In this document: positions 36,925-47,935 of the stretch, piece after piece
Layout of the letters: every line of letters begins with the position of its first letter
How positions within the stretch are numbered: position 1 is the stretch's first letter
Assembly: GCA_963576785.1 (NCBI GenBank)
Contig: OY756141.1
Location: forward strand, 496,001 to 560,000
DNA length: 64,000 nucleotides
Direction: 5' to 3'
DNA from: Chlorophyllum brunneum
Lineage: Eukaryota; Basidiomycota; Agaricomycetes; Agaricales; Agaricaceae
Position numbers and translations under genes: made by a program
The notes under the pieces: generated by a model
The model's input: the letters and a program-made list of their open reading frames with translations, nothing else
Database searches by the model: none
What the model was told of the DNA's origin: nothing

Positions 36925-39900
36925 GCGCAAACCCGCGAGCCAATAAACCTAGAGTTTCTGTTTTATCCCACAATAGACGATATGTGATTCCCCAAAAACG
37001 AAACTCTACGTGCGAACTTCTCCTCGACTCAACAATCCAGACAAGAAAAGGACACAGACAAATCACAACCCTTGTAGACTCCGGATGCACCCACACGTGC
37101 ATAGCACAACGAACGGTAGACGAAGAACAAATTCCGACTAAACCCCTGGAAACCCCGATCAGGGTAATCAATGCCGACGGAACAGAAAACAAAAAGGGAG
37201 AAATAACGGACAAAGCACAACTGGTATTAAACAACGGCAACCATACAGAACAAATCGATGCTCTAGTGATACAATTGGAAAGTGCAGACTTATATCTCGG
37301 ACACGACTGGCTAGTCAAGCATAACCCGGAGATCGATTGGAACAATCACATCATACGATTCACCAGATGCCCAGATGATTGCAAAATATCACATAGCGAC
37401 ATACGGTTCAACGAAAGAATACGGACAATCAGCGAACACATTGTAGAGAAAAAGGCGGACCAGACGAACGATGAAGATCTACCACCATACCTCCGACGAT
37501 ACACCCACCTATTCAACAAGAAAAACTTTGACAAACTACCCGAACACACAGTATGGGACCACGAGATAAATCTATCCGAAGACGCACCCCAGTACTACAG
37601 TCCAAGGTCTACCCAATGACAATAACGGAGAAGCAGGAACTACAGAAATTCCTCGACAAAAACCTCGCCTCAGGACGAATCAGACCATCACAATCCCCCT
37701 ACGCCACCCCATGCTTCTTCATACCAAAAAAGGACAGGACAAAACACCTGGTACAGGATTACAAAAAGCTGAATGAACACACCATCAAAGACAAGACACC
37801 ACTGCCACTCATAGGCAAAGTCCTAGACCGGTTAAAGGACGCGAAGGTATTCAACAAGCTCGATATCATTTGGGGATATAACAACGTCAGGATCAGAGAA
37901 GGGGATGAGTGGAAGGCAGCGTTCGTAACAAACAACGGGTTATTCGAACCAACGGTCATGTTCTTCGGGATGAGTAATTCACCGGCGACCTTCCAAAGGA
38001 TGATGAACACAGTATTTCGGGAAATGTTACACGAGGGATCGCTTGTCAACTACATGGACGATTTTGTCATCCCAGGAATCACACAGGAAGAACTCGAAAA
38101 AAGAACAACGCGGTTCTTAGACATTGCAGCCAAGCACCAACTCTATTTCAAACGATCAAAATGTGTGTTCAACGCGAAGGAAATACCCATATTGGGCTTT
38201 ATAGTTGGACAAGGCAGCGTCAAAATGGAGGAAGAGAAGGTGAAAGCAGTAAAAGAATGGCCAACACCCAAATCCATAAAAGACGTCGAAAAATTCCTGG
38301 GTTTCGCAAACTTCTACCGACGATTCATACAAGACTTCAGTAACATAGCAACACCCCTACACGAGCTGAAGAAGAAAGAGGCCCAATGGTCATGGTCAGA
38401 ACGACAACAACAGGTATTTGAAAAGATCAAGGAAAAGATCACGAGCGAACCAGTACTAGCAATGCCTCAAGACAAAGGACAATACAGGGTAGAAGTGGAC
38501 GCGTCGGGATATGGGGTAGGAGCGGTGTTGTCACAAAACCAGAATGATCAGTGGCACCTGATCGCCTTTCACTCAAGAACAATGACACCGGCAGAACGAA
38601 ACTACCAAATCTATGATAAAGAACTACTAGTAATCCGAGAAGCAGTCAAAACGTGGAAACAGTACCTACTCGATACCAATGAACCATTCGAGATATGGAC
38701 GGACCACAAGAACTTAGAATACTTCAGGAAACCACAACAACTCACAGGACGACAGGCAAGATGGCAACTGGAACTACAAGAATATCACTACACGCTAAAA
38801 CATATACCCGGAAAGACAAACACAAAAGCAGACGTGCTATCAAGACTAGCAAAAACGGACACCACCAGAGATAACACAGATATCACACTATTACCCGACC
38901 ACTTATTCGATAACACTATCACCGAGATCAGGCAAATTTGGGAGATATCAGGAGAAGAAGACCTGAAACACCGATTATGAAAGGAGCAAAGAAGAGAAAC
39001 ACAGTGGCTAAGAGAAAAGGAGAAACGACCAGAGGAGATATGGGAAACTGATGGATTACCCATGTTTGAAGGAAGAATATATGTACCACCAAACGCCGAG
39101 TTACGCCAAGAAATACTCCAACAACACCATGACAAAACGGACGTAGGACACCCGGGACAGCACAGAATGATCGAACTCCTCAAAAGGACATATTGGTGGC
39201 CACAAATGCGCAATGATGTTAAACGATACATCAAAGGATGCGACACATGCCAGCGAAACAAGATACTCCGGACACGACCTACCACACATCTCCATCCACT
39301 ACCGATACCCATCGGACCATGGGAGGAAATATCAATCGACATGATAGGACCACTACCAGAATCAGAAGGATATGATGCGATACTTGTCATCATTGATTGT
39401 TTCAGCAAAATGATCAGACTACGCGCAGTTAACACCACCCTATCATCCGAAGAGTTAGGAGACATTTATCGTGATGATATATGGAGACAACACGGGATAC
39501 CCCGCAGGATCATCAGTGACAGAGGACCACAATTTGCATCAAAATTCATGGCAGAACTTTGTAGAGCAACCGGCACCCAACGCAATCTATCCATGGCATA
39601 CCATCCACAAACAGATGGTCAGACAGAGCGCATCAACCAGGAGGTCGAGGCATACCTCAGAAACGTAATCAACCATGTGCAGGACAACTGGAAGAAATGG
39701 CTCAGCACAGCGGAATTCCAGTATAACGACAAAACACATAGCGCCACAGGACATTCACCGTTCCAGATAGTATATGGACGACATCCATGGAAAGGAGATA
39801 TCTCAAACACATCCAAGGCACCTGTGATCACGGAACGAATACAAGAGTTACAAGACATGCGCCAAAAAATGATTGAGATGCTACAACAAAGCCAGACACA

Positions 39901-40405
39901 AATGGAGAAACGGAATAGCACAAAACCAGAACACGAGTATGAGACAGGAAGCCAAGTTTGGCTTGAAGCAGACAACATTAGGACAACAAGGCCGACGAAA
40001 AAACTTGATCATAGGAGATACGGACCATTCCGGGTAAAAGAAAAAATAGGTGAAACAAGCTACCGACTGGAGCTACCTGAAACATGGGCGATACACGACG
40101 TGCTTAATAGCAGACTCCTCTCCCCCTATCACAAACCCGAGTATGACAGCCAGTGCACTCCACCACCACCGATCCCCGAGATAATCAATGATGAGGAACA
40201 CTACAAGGTAGATGAAGTCCGAGGACACCACACAAAAGGAAAACGAAAACAATACCTAATACACTGGAAAGGATATACATCCGAAGAAGATACATGGGAA
40301 GATGAAGCAAATCTGGAAAACACCAAGGAAGCAGTACAAGAGTTTATGAGCAAGATTTCGAGGACGAAACCTATAAAAAGGGGGGGTAAAAAACAGCAAT
40401 TATGA
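36879..40405 (+). pseudogene. pol: G1-D pol, nearly intact but frameshifted
   Basis: The pol frame is open from 36879, overlapping the end of gag by 46 bases in the -1 frame. Protease: DSG at 37077-37085. A one-base deletion near 37590 shifts the frame, since the other three copies have one more base here. RT: FFGMSNSPATF, YMDD at 38051-38062. RNase H: EVDASGYGVGAV near 38495, then TDHKNLEYF. A TGA at 38978-38980 separates RNase H from integrase. Integrase: HHCC zinc domain near 39120-39260, the Asp codons at 39338-39340 and 39518-39520 and a downstream Glu. The C-terminal chromodomain is at about 40200-40350 (YLIHWKGYTSEEDTW), which in chromoviruses guides insertion to marked chromatin. Confidence 0.93.
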
Positions 40406-40502
40406 ACAACAGACCTCGCATTCTAAGTAACCACTACACTCAACGCATCACTCGCTGCATCCACTTCACCCTCGACTTTGCCAACTATCTTCATAATACT
40501 CC

Positions 40503-41339
40503 ATGCCCGCCGAACGCCAACTTACTCCATACCCCTACCTCAAAGAATTTGATGAACTCGTCCCAGAAAGAACCAGCCATGAAGAACTCATGGAAGGAGA
40601 GACCCTAGTCGATACCATGATACTACTGGGCGCAGCAATGAAAGCAACCCAAGAAGGCGCATCCAAAATAATGGATACCTTATCCGACGCCACCCCAAGA
40701 CTCAACCAATTTATCATCGACGAAGGAAGAAGAGATCAATTAGAGAGACACCTATATGAGATCAACGACGACCTGCAACTAATCGTCATCTCCAATATGC
40801 GAGCCCGGATGCATAGCATCCTCGTAGCCCTAGCCGAACGACTCAACATGTATGAATCAAGGGGCACAGAAAATCTCTCCCACCATATCGTTAACCGACT
40901 ACTCGTTAGTAACGATCCATTCCCCATCCAACATCATATCTGTCATAAATGCGAACAAAAGACACAAGAAGCAACAGCCGCCGATCAACTACTCCATCCC
41001 GACATCGAAGAAGAAGTAGCCCATCTCCAAACTATCCTCACCACGGTAGTACCCCCCACCACACCCATAACCTTCCATCCACCGCAGGGATACAACACGT
41101 TGAAATCGGAAGGCGAAAAAGACAACAAATACTGGAGGGGTATAGTGCACAAACTCTTAAGCAATCACACCAACAACAACACCACGTACAATAACCACAC
41201 CCACTTCCTATTCAAAGAAGGACCGCCACACGCACCCCTCTGGATCGGCTTAAGACGTGTTGACAAAACACCTCTCATCGGAGGAAACAAGAAGGACTTG
41301 GCCAGAGCTCTGGGAGCTGCCATACCTATGAATGAGTAA
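40503..41339 (+). CDS. Third ORF of G1-D, env position, unknown function
   Basis: 278-residue open frame starting 97 bases after the pol stop and ending about 107 bases before the 3' LTR. The predicted protein is mostly helical and charged, with no signal peptide, no hydrophobic membrane segment, and no known domain that I can recognise. A CHKCEQKTQ pair of cysteines lies mid-protein (about residues 144-147). The C-terminal third has ITFHPPQGYNTLKSEG, YWRGIVHKLL and HAPLWIGL, all kept in the diverged copy C. It could be an accessory protein or a captured host gene; an envelope is unlikely. It is intact here although pol is broken. Confidence 0.82.
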   Translation: MPAERQLTPYPYLKEFDELVPERTSHEELMEGETLVDTMILLGAAMKATQEGASKIMDTLSDATPRLNQFIIDEGRRDQLERHLYEINDDLQLIVISNMRARMHSILVALAERLNMYESRGTENLSHHIVNRLLVSNDPFPIQHHICHKCEQKTQEATAADQLLHPDIEEEVAHLQTILTTVVPPTTPITFHPPQGYNTLKSEGEKDNKYWRGIVHKLLSNHTNNNTTYNNHTHFLFKEGPPHAPLWIGLRRVDKTPLIGGNKKDLARALGAAIPMNE

Positions 41340-41433
41340 ATTCTCATCGCGCCTTCCTACCTTTTCCAAACTCCGTATGTTTTACGTTACGAAGGACCTT
41401 TACAGTAATACGCATCATGAGGACATGAAGCTT

Positions 41434-41446
41434 GAAAGGGAGGTAT
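41434..41446 (+). promoter_or_regulatory. Polypurine tract of G1-D
   Basis: GAAAGGGAGG just upstream of the 3' LTR, the expected plus-strand primer. Confidence 0.75.
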
Positions 41447-41740
41447 TGTTACGAACTATAGATAGACCGTTCATTCCTATCTTGCGCCCGTTACCTCGTG
41501 TACCCTCACGCCTGTTTCACTCCTTGTTCCATCTCCTGTTTCATCCCTAAAGGCTATGCCTCTTATCTGACTCGTCTACTCGTCTCCCTTATTATTAGCC
41601 GCCACTATTAGTATATAAAGTGTAGTAATACTTGATGTATTCCTTACACTTTACCAATCGTATCATCCCTTCTTCCTTTCTCTACTTCCTTTCCTTTATC
41701 CAAAGGCTTGCAACCTGAGTCAGAGACTAAGGTCGTAACA
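41447..41740 (+). repeat. 3' LTR of G1-D
   Basis: 294 bp, TGTTACGAAC to GTCGTAACA, followed by the TSD GGAAT at 41741-41745. Confidence 0.96.
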
Positions 41741-43102
41741 GGAATGATCACTTGCTTTCGCGAGGGACCATTAAGGGTGGAGCGAATAGTCCCAGCTTTG
41801 TTGGCTGGCTTCTTGTTCGCCGAGGGGGTGGAAGGAGAGTAAGCAGCATCATACATCGCCACAATCTTCTCGTTGGAAAGTTCAGGGAATTTGCTTGCAA
41901 ACTCCAAAAGTTTGAGCGGATCCTGAGTGTTGGTGGAGGGGGTGGCATTGGAGGGGAATTTCCTGGCTGCTATTGAAGCATAGGAGGATTTTGCTCCTTT
42001 CTGGGGGTTGGTTCCCTTACCGTTGGGTGCGGGAGCCGGAGTTTTGATGGCTTGGGCGGGCGCAGTGGCGGGGCCGGCCGTGGCGGGCACAGCAGGAGTC
42101 GTCTTCTTCGGCCCGGGGTTTTGGGTCTTCGGAGCCAGGTTTTTTGGGGCTGGAGTTCTTGGTTTCCTGACCCGCTTCTTCTTTCCATGAGTGACGGTCT
42201 TGAACTCCACCTCGGAGATCATCTGAACGTCATCATTGGAGATACCCGAATGAGTGACATCATTGCCAACGGAGATACCCGGAGTGACAATATGTTCGAT
42301 GACCTCCATATGGACGTCATCAGTTTTGCGTGTGGGGCCTTTGGCGGCCATGTGGGGGGGGGCGTGCAACGTCCAGCTAAGGGGAACCCTCAGCGTGAAC
42401 AGCGAACTTACCGAAATTCTTCCCTAACCAGCCTTGGAGATTGTTCTTCTCATCATCGACCATTACCTTAAGCTATCCCCTCTTACTCAAGGTCTCCGTC
42501 AGCTCCGCGAATGCTTGGCCAAATGCCAGTCCTTCATCGCCACTCATGTTGAAAGTGCTGCAGGCCTTTACCCACTCTGAGATCTTACCGACCTCTTTAA
42601 CAGCATCTTCGTGAAATTCTTTGGGACCTTCTCTTTGGTTCTCGTGGGATTCATCCTCGTCCTCTTTGACTTGGATCTTCTTCTTGGGGGTGAGCTCTTC
42701 TTCAACCTGCTCAGCCCAATTTTCTCCAGAGTAGTACTGGTCTCCACTGACTCTCGTCTGCTTGGAGGCACGGTGGATCGTTCAGTCTCCTTCGCCACGG
42801 AGAGGGTTTGAAGAGACTGAGGTGGGAGAAGTCGGCCTACTGCTTTGGACCGACGGCGGGATGGTATTACTGTAGGTTTGGTTCACAGGTATGAACGGCC
42901 CAGTTGTAATAGGCGTCCTAGGGAACAGGACGCTTGGGGGTGGCAGAGCCGCAGGGGCCACGAAGATGGACGAAGGTGAAACACGTGTTGTATCTCCGAA
43001 AACTTCCCTGTCGCCGTCGGGCGTGGGCTCTCTAGGAGAGAGGTTTGAACGTAATGCAGGCATTGTGTATCCTAGTGCTATAGACTTATACCGTGTAATC
43101 AA
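41741..43102 (-). pseudogene. L3 ORF1, N-terminal half
   Basis: Starts with MPALRSNLSPREPTPDG at 43102. The Pro/Thr-rich first part ends near 42782 in a frame break; a charged Lys/Glu block and a segment matching the L2 block GLAFGLAFTELTETLSKAG follow near 42500. Then a long Pro/Ala/Lys-rich linker (41748-42369) leads to the G1-D insertion point. Several frame changes are present, so the protein is lost. Compared with L2, the same N-terminus is recognisable throughout. Confidence 0.85.
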
Positions 43103-43161
43103 CTTTTGAGAAATCGATGGTGGTGGTACGAGTCAAAGAAGGGATATTCCCCCTCCTTGTT

Positions 43162-43341
43162 GATGATCAAGAAGAATACAAAGTCAAGGCCATTCTTCAC
43201 CATAAAAGGGTAAATAATTGTTTTAGATACCTAATCAAGTGGAAAGGCTACCACACTTCCGAAAATTCATGGGAACCTGCATCAAATCTCCAAAATGTGA
43301 AGAATATACTCAAGACCTATAAAAGAGCTCACAACATCTGA
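43162..43341 (+). pseudogene. pol: G2 pol C-terminal chromodomain
   Basis: End of G2 pol after the L3 insertion. The chromodomain reads YKVKAILHHKRVNN, YLIKWKGYHTSENSWEP and a C-terminal helix LQNVKNILKTYK. The aromatic positions Y, W and W expected in a methyl-lysine cage family are present. The frame continues directly from 29864 once L3 and one TSD are removed. The stop TGA is at 43339-43341. Confidence 0.88.
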
Positions 43342-43348
43342 ACTCCCC

Positions 43349-44660
43349 ATGTCTCTCAATGCTTCCAATACCCACCCAGCCTCAGCACCAGCCACCACAG
43401 CTATCATTATCAATACCACTGAAATCACTGCCAATATCATCAATGGACTGCCTATATTACCAAACCTTGATAATATCCTCCACTCATTGCCCAATTATTC
43501 CATCACCCTCAACAACAAGGAATTTATCCAGCCCATTGGATTACAGCCGCATACCACCCCTCCCCTACTTGATATCAAATCTGCATGTGACACTGCCTGT
43601 CTACAACTTCAAAACACTATCAAAAGATGACTATCCAATTGCCACCCCAATCTATGAGGGGATAACACATCTGTTGCCCATTGCAATGAATACAGGAATT
43701 TGCTTGCTGCTTGCCTTCATAATATGCAAATGCTTAGTCAATACACCTACACCATACAACAAAGCTACGACATCCTTACTAGCCACACTCTACCCAATAG
43801 AGTATGTAAGGATTTGCAACATATCCAACACTCCTATCAACTTCTCTGTCACTCAATCAGCACTACCCTTAGCACACATGGCTGAGGCAGCCCTTTATTG
43901 ACTCCTGACATTCCCCAACTACCCACTCAAAACAATGACCAGTCTCAAGAACCTCCACCAGAGCCTTGCCCCATACATCCCACATTGAGAATCCCTCGAG
44001 GCCTTCCTTTCCATGATGCCACTAATGATGGCAATCCGACTCATCAATCAACTCCGGTTCAGACTGATGCCTGAATGGAGCATAGACTTGTCAAACCTGT
44101 GCCTGTCCAAGGTTACCCTGTATGGCATGACCCACCTCGATATGAGCATGAACCATCTGCAGTTCCACTCAACTATTACTGGGCTATCTGAGATCATCAC
44201 CGGTATCATGACCATGAAAACAAAAGACCCCACCAGATTTCCTATACTGCAGCAACAATTAACCCAACTCCATGAGTTTATAGGCAGCCCATACAAAGCA
44301 CCCAACCTTGAAATACTCGACTTATACTACAAAGCCAACCCAACTATGATCAATAATATGGCCAAACTACTACTCTGGCTTATCAAACCCAACAGCTGGA
44401 TCCCGACATACAAGAACTATACAATCGACTTGATGAGGTCATCAGCCATGTTCACAGTTTCAGAAATGGAGCAAGTACTTGAAGCTATCATACTATTAGG
44501 CTTGGGCCTCCCCATTCCAATGGACACTGGCACTCTAGAACTGCCACCACCAGGACCCAAAGTGGCATCTTGCCCCCTTTACCATCTGCCACCTTGACCT
44601 TACCACCCTACTAGGATGAAGACCATTATGAAGATCCCTTCTCAGATGTTGGAAGCAGCC
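43349..44660 (+). pseudogene. G2 third ORF (env position), decayed
   Basis: An ATG seven bases after the pol stop opens a frame (MSLNASNTHPASAPAT) that runs 93 codons to a TGA at 43628. The same frame remains protein-like for about 1.3 kb, with occasional stops where arginine is plausible (for example YYWAI-stop-DHHRYHD near 44190) and segments such as PDIQELYNRLDEVISHV near 44410. It is rich in Pro, Gln, Asn and Thr, with no clear membrane segment in that frame. No family recognised. It occupies the same slot as the third ORF of G1, but I see no convincing sequence similarity between them. Confidence 0.6.
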
Positions 44661-44785
44661 AATCACATTAGATACTGACCTGTCAAACTATATGGAGTAG
44701 AAGAACTCTCCGAGGACAGTCCTTACTACCGACCACTGAAGATTGAATGTAACAAAATGGAATTCATTACTAATGAAGGGAATAA

Positions 44786-45926
44786 TGTTATATCCGAACC
44801 TCAAACCTACATCAGAGGTTACGACAAGTTTCCAGAAGTAATACCACTTGTCCCACCACCATGATCCAATAATACCATTATTGATTCTCTACTTTGACTA
44901 GCTTGGAAATACACACTATACTTATATGTATGTAATACCAATGGACTCTATTTATGCACCATCGAGAATAACCTCTATGGTGCCTGGAATAACAGTTGGA
45001 AAGCATGACCAACTACTGAAGAAACTATGCAGTACATCTATCCCTACATGTATACTTGCAGTCCAGTGCTCAAAGTACTCATCCACCAACAAATTGCCAA
45101 TGGAATCTATTGCATAGAAATGCGACCCAGAGACTTATCACCAGATGACAAACCTGCTGTACCCAGTAGTGACAGTGACAATTCTTCCCATCCACTATTG
45201 TGATCTACTCGAGTCTTTGTCAAGTCACCCGAGTCCTATCTCTCCGAAGAACCAATCACATCTATATCATTCCTATTATCCGACTCTGATCATCCTATGG
45301 ATGCAGTTCTTCTATCACTACCATCGTCGTCATCGCCTTCTACCATTTTGTCCTGGATGTCTTGTGACTGCAGCTGTTCCAATGAATCCCCATCATTGTC
45401 ATCTGAGATCTCTGAGGATGAGTAAGCACTCATCCATTTCATCGTCATCAGTTTCACTTTGCTCTATGTTTAGCTGTTTCATCTTTATCAGTTTTACATT
45501 TATCTTTAGTAGTGTTTCACCTTAAGTTTCATATCTATCAGTTTCACATTATGAAATATGTTTCAGTCTTGTTATCTATACTCCATAGTATTTATAGAAA
45601 AGAAGTAGTTAGTATAAATAGCCAACTGTATTAGGAAGTCAAAGCTTAAGCTTTGATCTTCTATAGGGATAGCCTTCTTGATCACCCAAGAAGAGTTTCC
45701 ATTGACAGTTGCTGTCAATCAATAGAAGATTGCTTAACTGCTTATTCTCTACTCACTCTCATCACTCAGAGCTACGAGATAAATGGGATTCCCATTTCTT
45801 GGTTGAGTAATGACAGTTTGATAATGTTTGCTTATCCAGTTACTTGGCTAAGATAGGTATTAAGGCAAGGCCATACTCTAGAGATCACATCCTCTTTGAT
45901 TGCCCTTAGTAGCCGAATCCGTAACA
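44786..45926 (+). repeat. 3' LTR of G2
   Basis: 1141 bp, TGTTATATCCGAACC to CCGAATCCGTAACA, uninterrupted; preceded by the short purine run GAAGGGAA. TATA box at 45613-45620 and self-primer stretch at 45648-45659. The TSD AGTCA follows at 45927-45931. Confidence 0.92.
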
Positions 45927-47543
45927 AGTCATGTCCGAGATATAAGTCTGTGCTCTCCAGTTGTGTTACCATTGCTTCAATTTCTTCCATATGTCTGCCA
46001 TTGCTTAATACCAGTTGTACTGTATCTGTTATCTCTCCCTTCTTGTTCTCGGTTCTGTTGGTATTGATTACTCATATTGGGGTTTCAAGAGATTTGGTCA
46101 TGATTTGTTCTTCTTCTACTATTCTTTGCACTATGTACGTGTGGGTACATCCAGAATCTACCAGTGTGGTGATTTGTTTGGGTCCTTTCTTTGTTCTGAT
46201 TGTTGAGTTGAGGAGAAGTTTGCACATCAAGTTCCATTTCTGTGGAATCACATATTGTCTATTGTGAAGTAAAACAGGAACTCTAGGTTTCTGGCCTCGC
46301 AAGTTTGCACCTACTCAGAGCCTTCGACAAAATCCTCTTTTGCCTCTTCTTCTATCTCCTCAGTGACTTCTCTGATGTGCACTTTCTTTGGTGCTCTATA
46401 GTTTTTCGAGATGTGGCCTTGTTTGCCACAATTATAACATGTTATTTTGGTGTATGTAACCTTCATCTTCTTGTGGCAATATTTGGCAATATGCCTATAT
46501 AGGTTACAGTTGAAACATCTCAGTTTGCTGTTCTGATTGGTATCTGCCCTCTGTCTACCAATTTCCATTGGTTGTCCTCCACCTCCATATGTGACTCCTG
46601 TACTTGTTCTGACATCTCCTCAGGTGATATCTGTTGTTTTGTATCCTTGTCCTACTACAAGGATCATGTTCCTCCATTTGTTGTATGTGTCTGGGATTGA
46701 GGCTGCCAGATAGCCTACAATGGTTCGAATAATGTCTGCTCTGGTGTGTTGTTTGAGGAGGAATATGGCATGTGCATCATTTGTTTCTGCTTGGGTCTTT
46801 AATGCTTCGAACTCTATTAAGAAGTCTGTGGTGTTCCTCTTTTCCTGTTTGAACAACTTGATTTCTCCTTCTACTCTCGCTTTCCTGTTCCCCAAGGAGA
46901 AGGTAGCTACTATCTCCTTTGCAAAATCATCAAATGCTGGCATTTTCTTGTCTTGAATCATTTGTAACTTGGCATTGGCATAGAGTTCTGCTAGTCCTCC
47001 TTTCATTTGTGCTAATACTCCAATTATCTTTTGTTCGTTATTGCCAATCCTGTTGAAGAGTGCCCACAAGGACATTGCCCCCCACCAATCATCAAACTTA
47101 GTTCCATCTCCATTGAAGTATCCTGGTTCTGGTACTAGGTTCTTTGGGAAATTGATTTCATTGGCCATCTCTGATTCTGTTTCTGGTTCACTATGTTTGT
47201 TCTCATGGGTTTCAGTGACTTCTATGTTGGCTGTTTCGGATTCTTTGTTTCCATATGTTTTGGTGACTTCTATGTCGGATGTGGCTTTGGCAATTTCTGT
47301 ATTGAATGGGGTCTTGGCAACTTCTATGTTGGATATGGTCTTGGCAACATCTGTGTTGAATAGGATCTCAAAAAGAGCTGTGTCTTCATCTACGCTGTGG
47401 TTGGATTTCTGCCATTTAAGGCCTTCAGGGATATCTGGTTCTGTTCATCATTTGGATCCAGTGGTTATGGGTGATCCCTGGATGTCTGTTGGTCTCAGAG
47501 CTCTTGGTCTTCTCGGTGTTCTCGATGAGCTACTGCTGCTCAT
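45927..47543 (-). pseudogene. gag: G1-C protease region and gag
   Basis: Resumption of copy C after G2. Minus-strand gag starts at the ATG at 47543 (ATGAGCAGCAGTAGC equivalent). It keeps a 182-codon open core (47168-46620) with FNGDGTKFDDWWGAMSL and FSLGNRKARVEGEIKLFKQ, then the two zinc knuckles (46500-46370) and the stop near 46311. The protease with LVDSGCTHT is at about 46165. Scattered stops break both genes. The remainder of protease continues across G2 at 15299. Confidence 0.88.
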
Positions 47544-47636
47544 ATACTGTTGTCCTGGTTAGAGGCTATTATTCCAAGCCTAGCTACAAATAGTGACACT
47601 TTTCTTGCAAGGTGAGTCAAATGATACTTTACCAAA

Positions 47637-47935
47637 TGTTACAACCTTAGTCTAGGACTCGAGTTGCAAGTCTTTGGATAAAGACAAGGAAGTAGAGAGA
47701 AGAGAAAGGGATGATGCAATTGGTGAAGTGTAAGGAATATATCAAGTATTACTACACTTTATATACTAGTGGTAAGAGCTAAGAATAAAGGAACAGAGTA
47801 AAGAAGTCATAAAGATGAATAGAATGAGAAGTACAGCCATAAGGGATGAAACAAGGGGATGAAACGGATACATAGGAATGACAAGTGTGATGGCCACATG
47901 ATAGGAATGTACTGTTTATCTATAGTTCATAACAC
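47637..47935 (-). repeat. 5' LTR of G1-C
   Basis: About 299 bp; plus-strand ends TGTTACAACCTTAG and AGTTCATAACA. The primer-binding site complement (ACTTTACCAAA) abuts it at 47626-47636. It differs at many positions from the 3' LTR at 10875-11177. Confidence 0.9.

Larger units (their letters stand above)
35299..41740 (+). mobile_element. G1-D: complete Ty3/gypsy chromovirus copy inside L3
   Basis: 6442 bp element with two 294 bp LTRs that differ at only two positions, flanked by the 5 bp duplication GGAAT (35294-35298 and 41741-41745). Order: LTR, self-primer binding site, gag, pol (protease, RT, RNase H, integrase, chromodomain), third ORF, polypurine tract, LTR. It is the youngest and innermost element of the nest. 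A one-base deletion at about 37590 and a TGA at 38978 still break pol, so it probably cannot move unaided. Confidence 0.96.
29880..43146 (-). mobile_element. L3: full-length Tad/I-like LINE, interrupted by G1-D
   Basis: Minus-strand LINE with its poly(A) tail seen as poly(T) at 29880-29905 and its 5' end at 43146. It is flanked by the 15 bp duplication TTCCCCCTCCTTGTT at 29865-29879 and 43147-43161; removing one copy restores the G2 pol frame across the joint (HTSQPFPLLVDDQEEYK). Without G1-D it is about 6.8 kb, the only copy here with both ORF1 and the whole endonuclease. Its frames are broken, so it is inactive. Confidence 0.94.
15300..45926 (+). mobile_element. G2: second Ty3/gypsy chromovirus family with 1.1 kb LTRs, host of three LINEs
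   Basis: Bounded by LTRs starting TGTTA and ending GTAACA (GTAATA in the 5' copy). Removing L1, L2 and L3 with one TSD copy each leaves about 9.85 kb. Order: 5' LTR, leader of about 0.87 kb, gag, protease, RT, RNase H, integrase, chromodomain, extra ORF, 3' LTR. Its target duplication in copy C is AGTTA/AGTCA. The coding frames hold many TGA stops at arginine positions, so G2 itself is dead. By eye its two LTRs differ at several percent of positions. Confidence 0.88.
10875..47935 (-). mobile_element. G1-C: minus-strand Ty3/gypsy copy, split by the G2 nest
   Basis: Outermost layer of the nest. The 3' LTR is at 10875-11177, then the third ORF, chromodomain, integrase, RNase H and RT run leftward-to-rightward on the minus strand to 15299. 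The remaining protease, gag and 5' LTR resume at 45927-47935. G2 (15300-45926) is inserted in the protease-to-RT spacer with a 5 bp duplication, AGTTA before and AGTCA after, differing by one C-to-T change. The two LTRs of copy C differ at many positions, so it is old. Its outer flanks do not match (ATAGG left, CACAG right). Confidence 0.85.

Noticed and set aside
40503..41339. Third ORF of G1-D as a retroviral-type envelope gene
   Set aside because: Position fits, but there is no signal peptide, membrane anchor or glycoprotein-like cysteine pattern. Reported as unknown accessory ORF instead.
44013..44597. 194-codon ORF near the G2 3' end with hydrophobic stretches
   Set aside because: The frame that opens at 43349 stays protein-like through this region (segments such as PDIQELYNRLDEVI) and its stops fall at likely arginine codons, so the hydrophobic frame looks like a shadow. 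Confidence is moderate.
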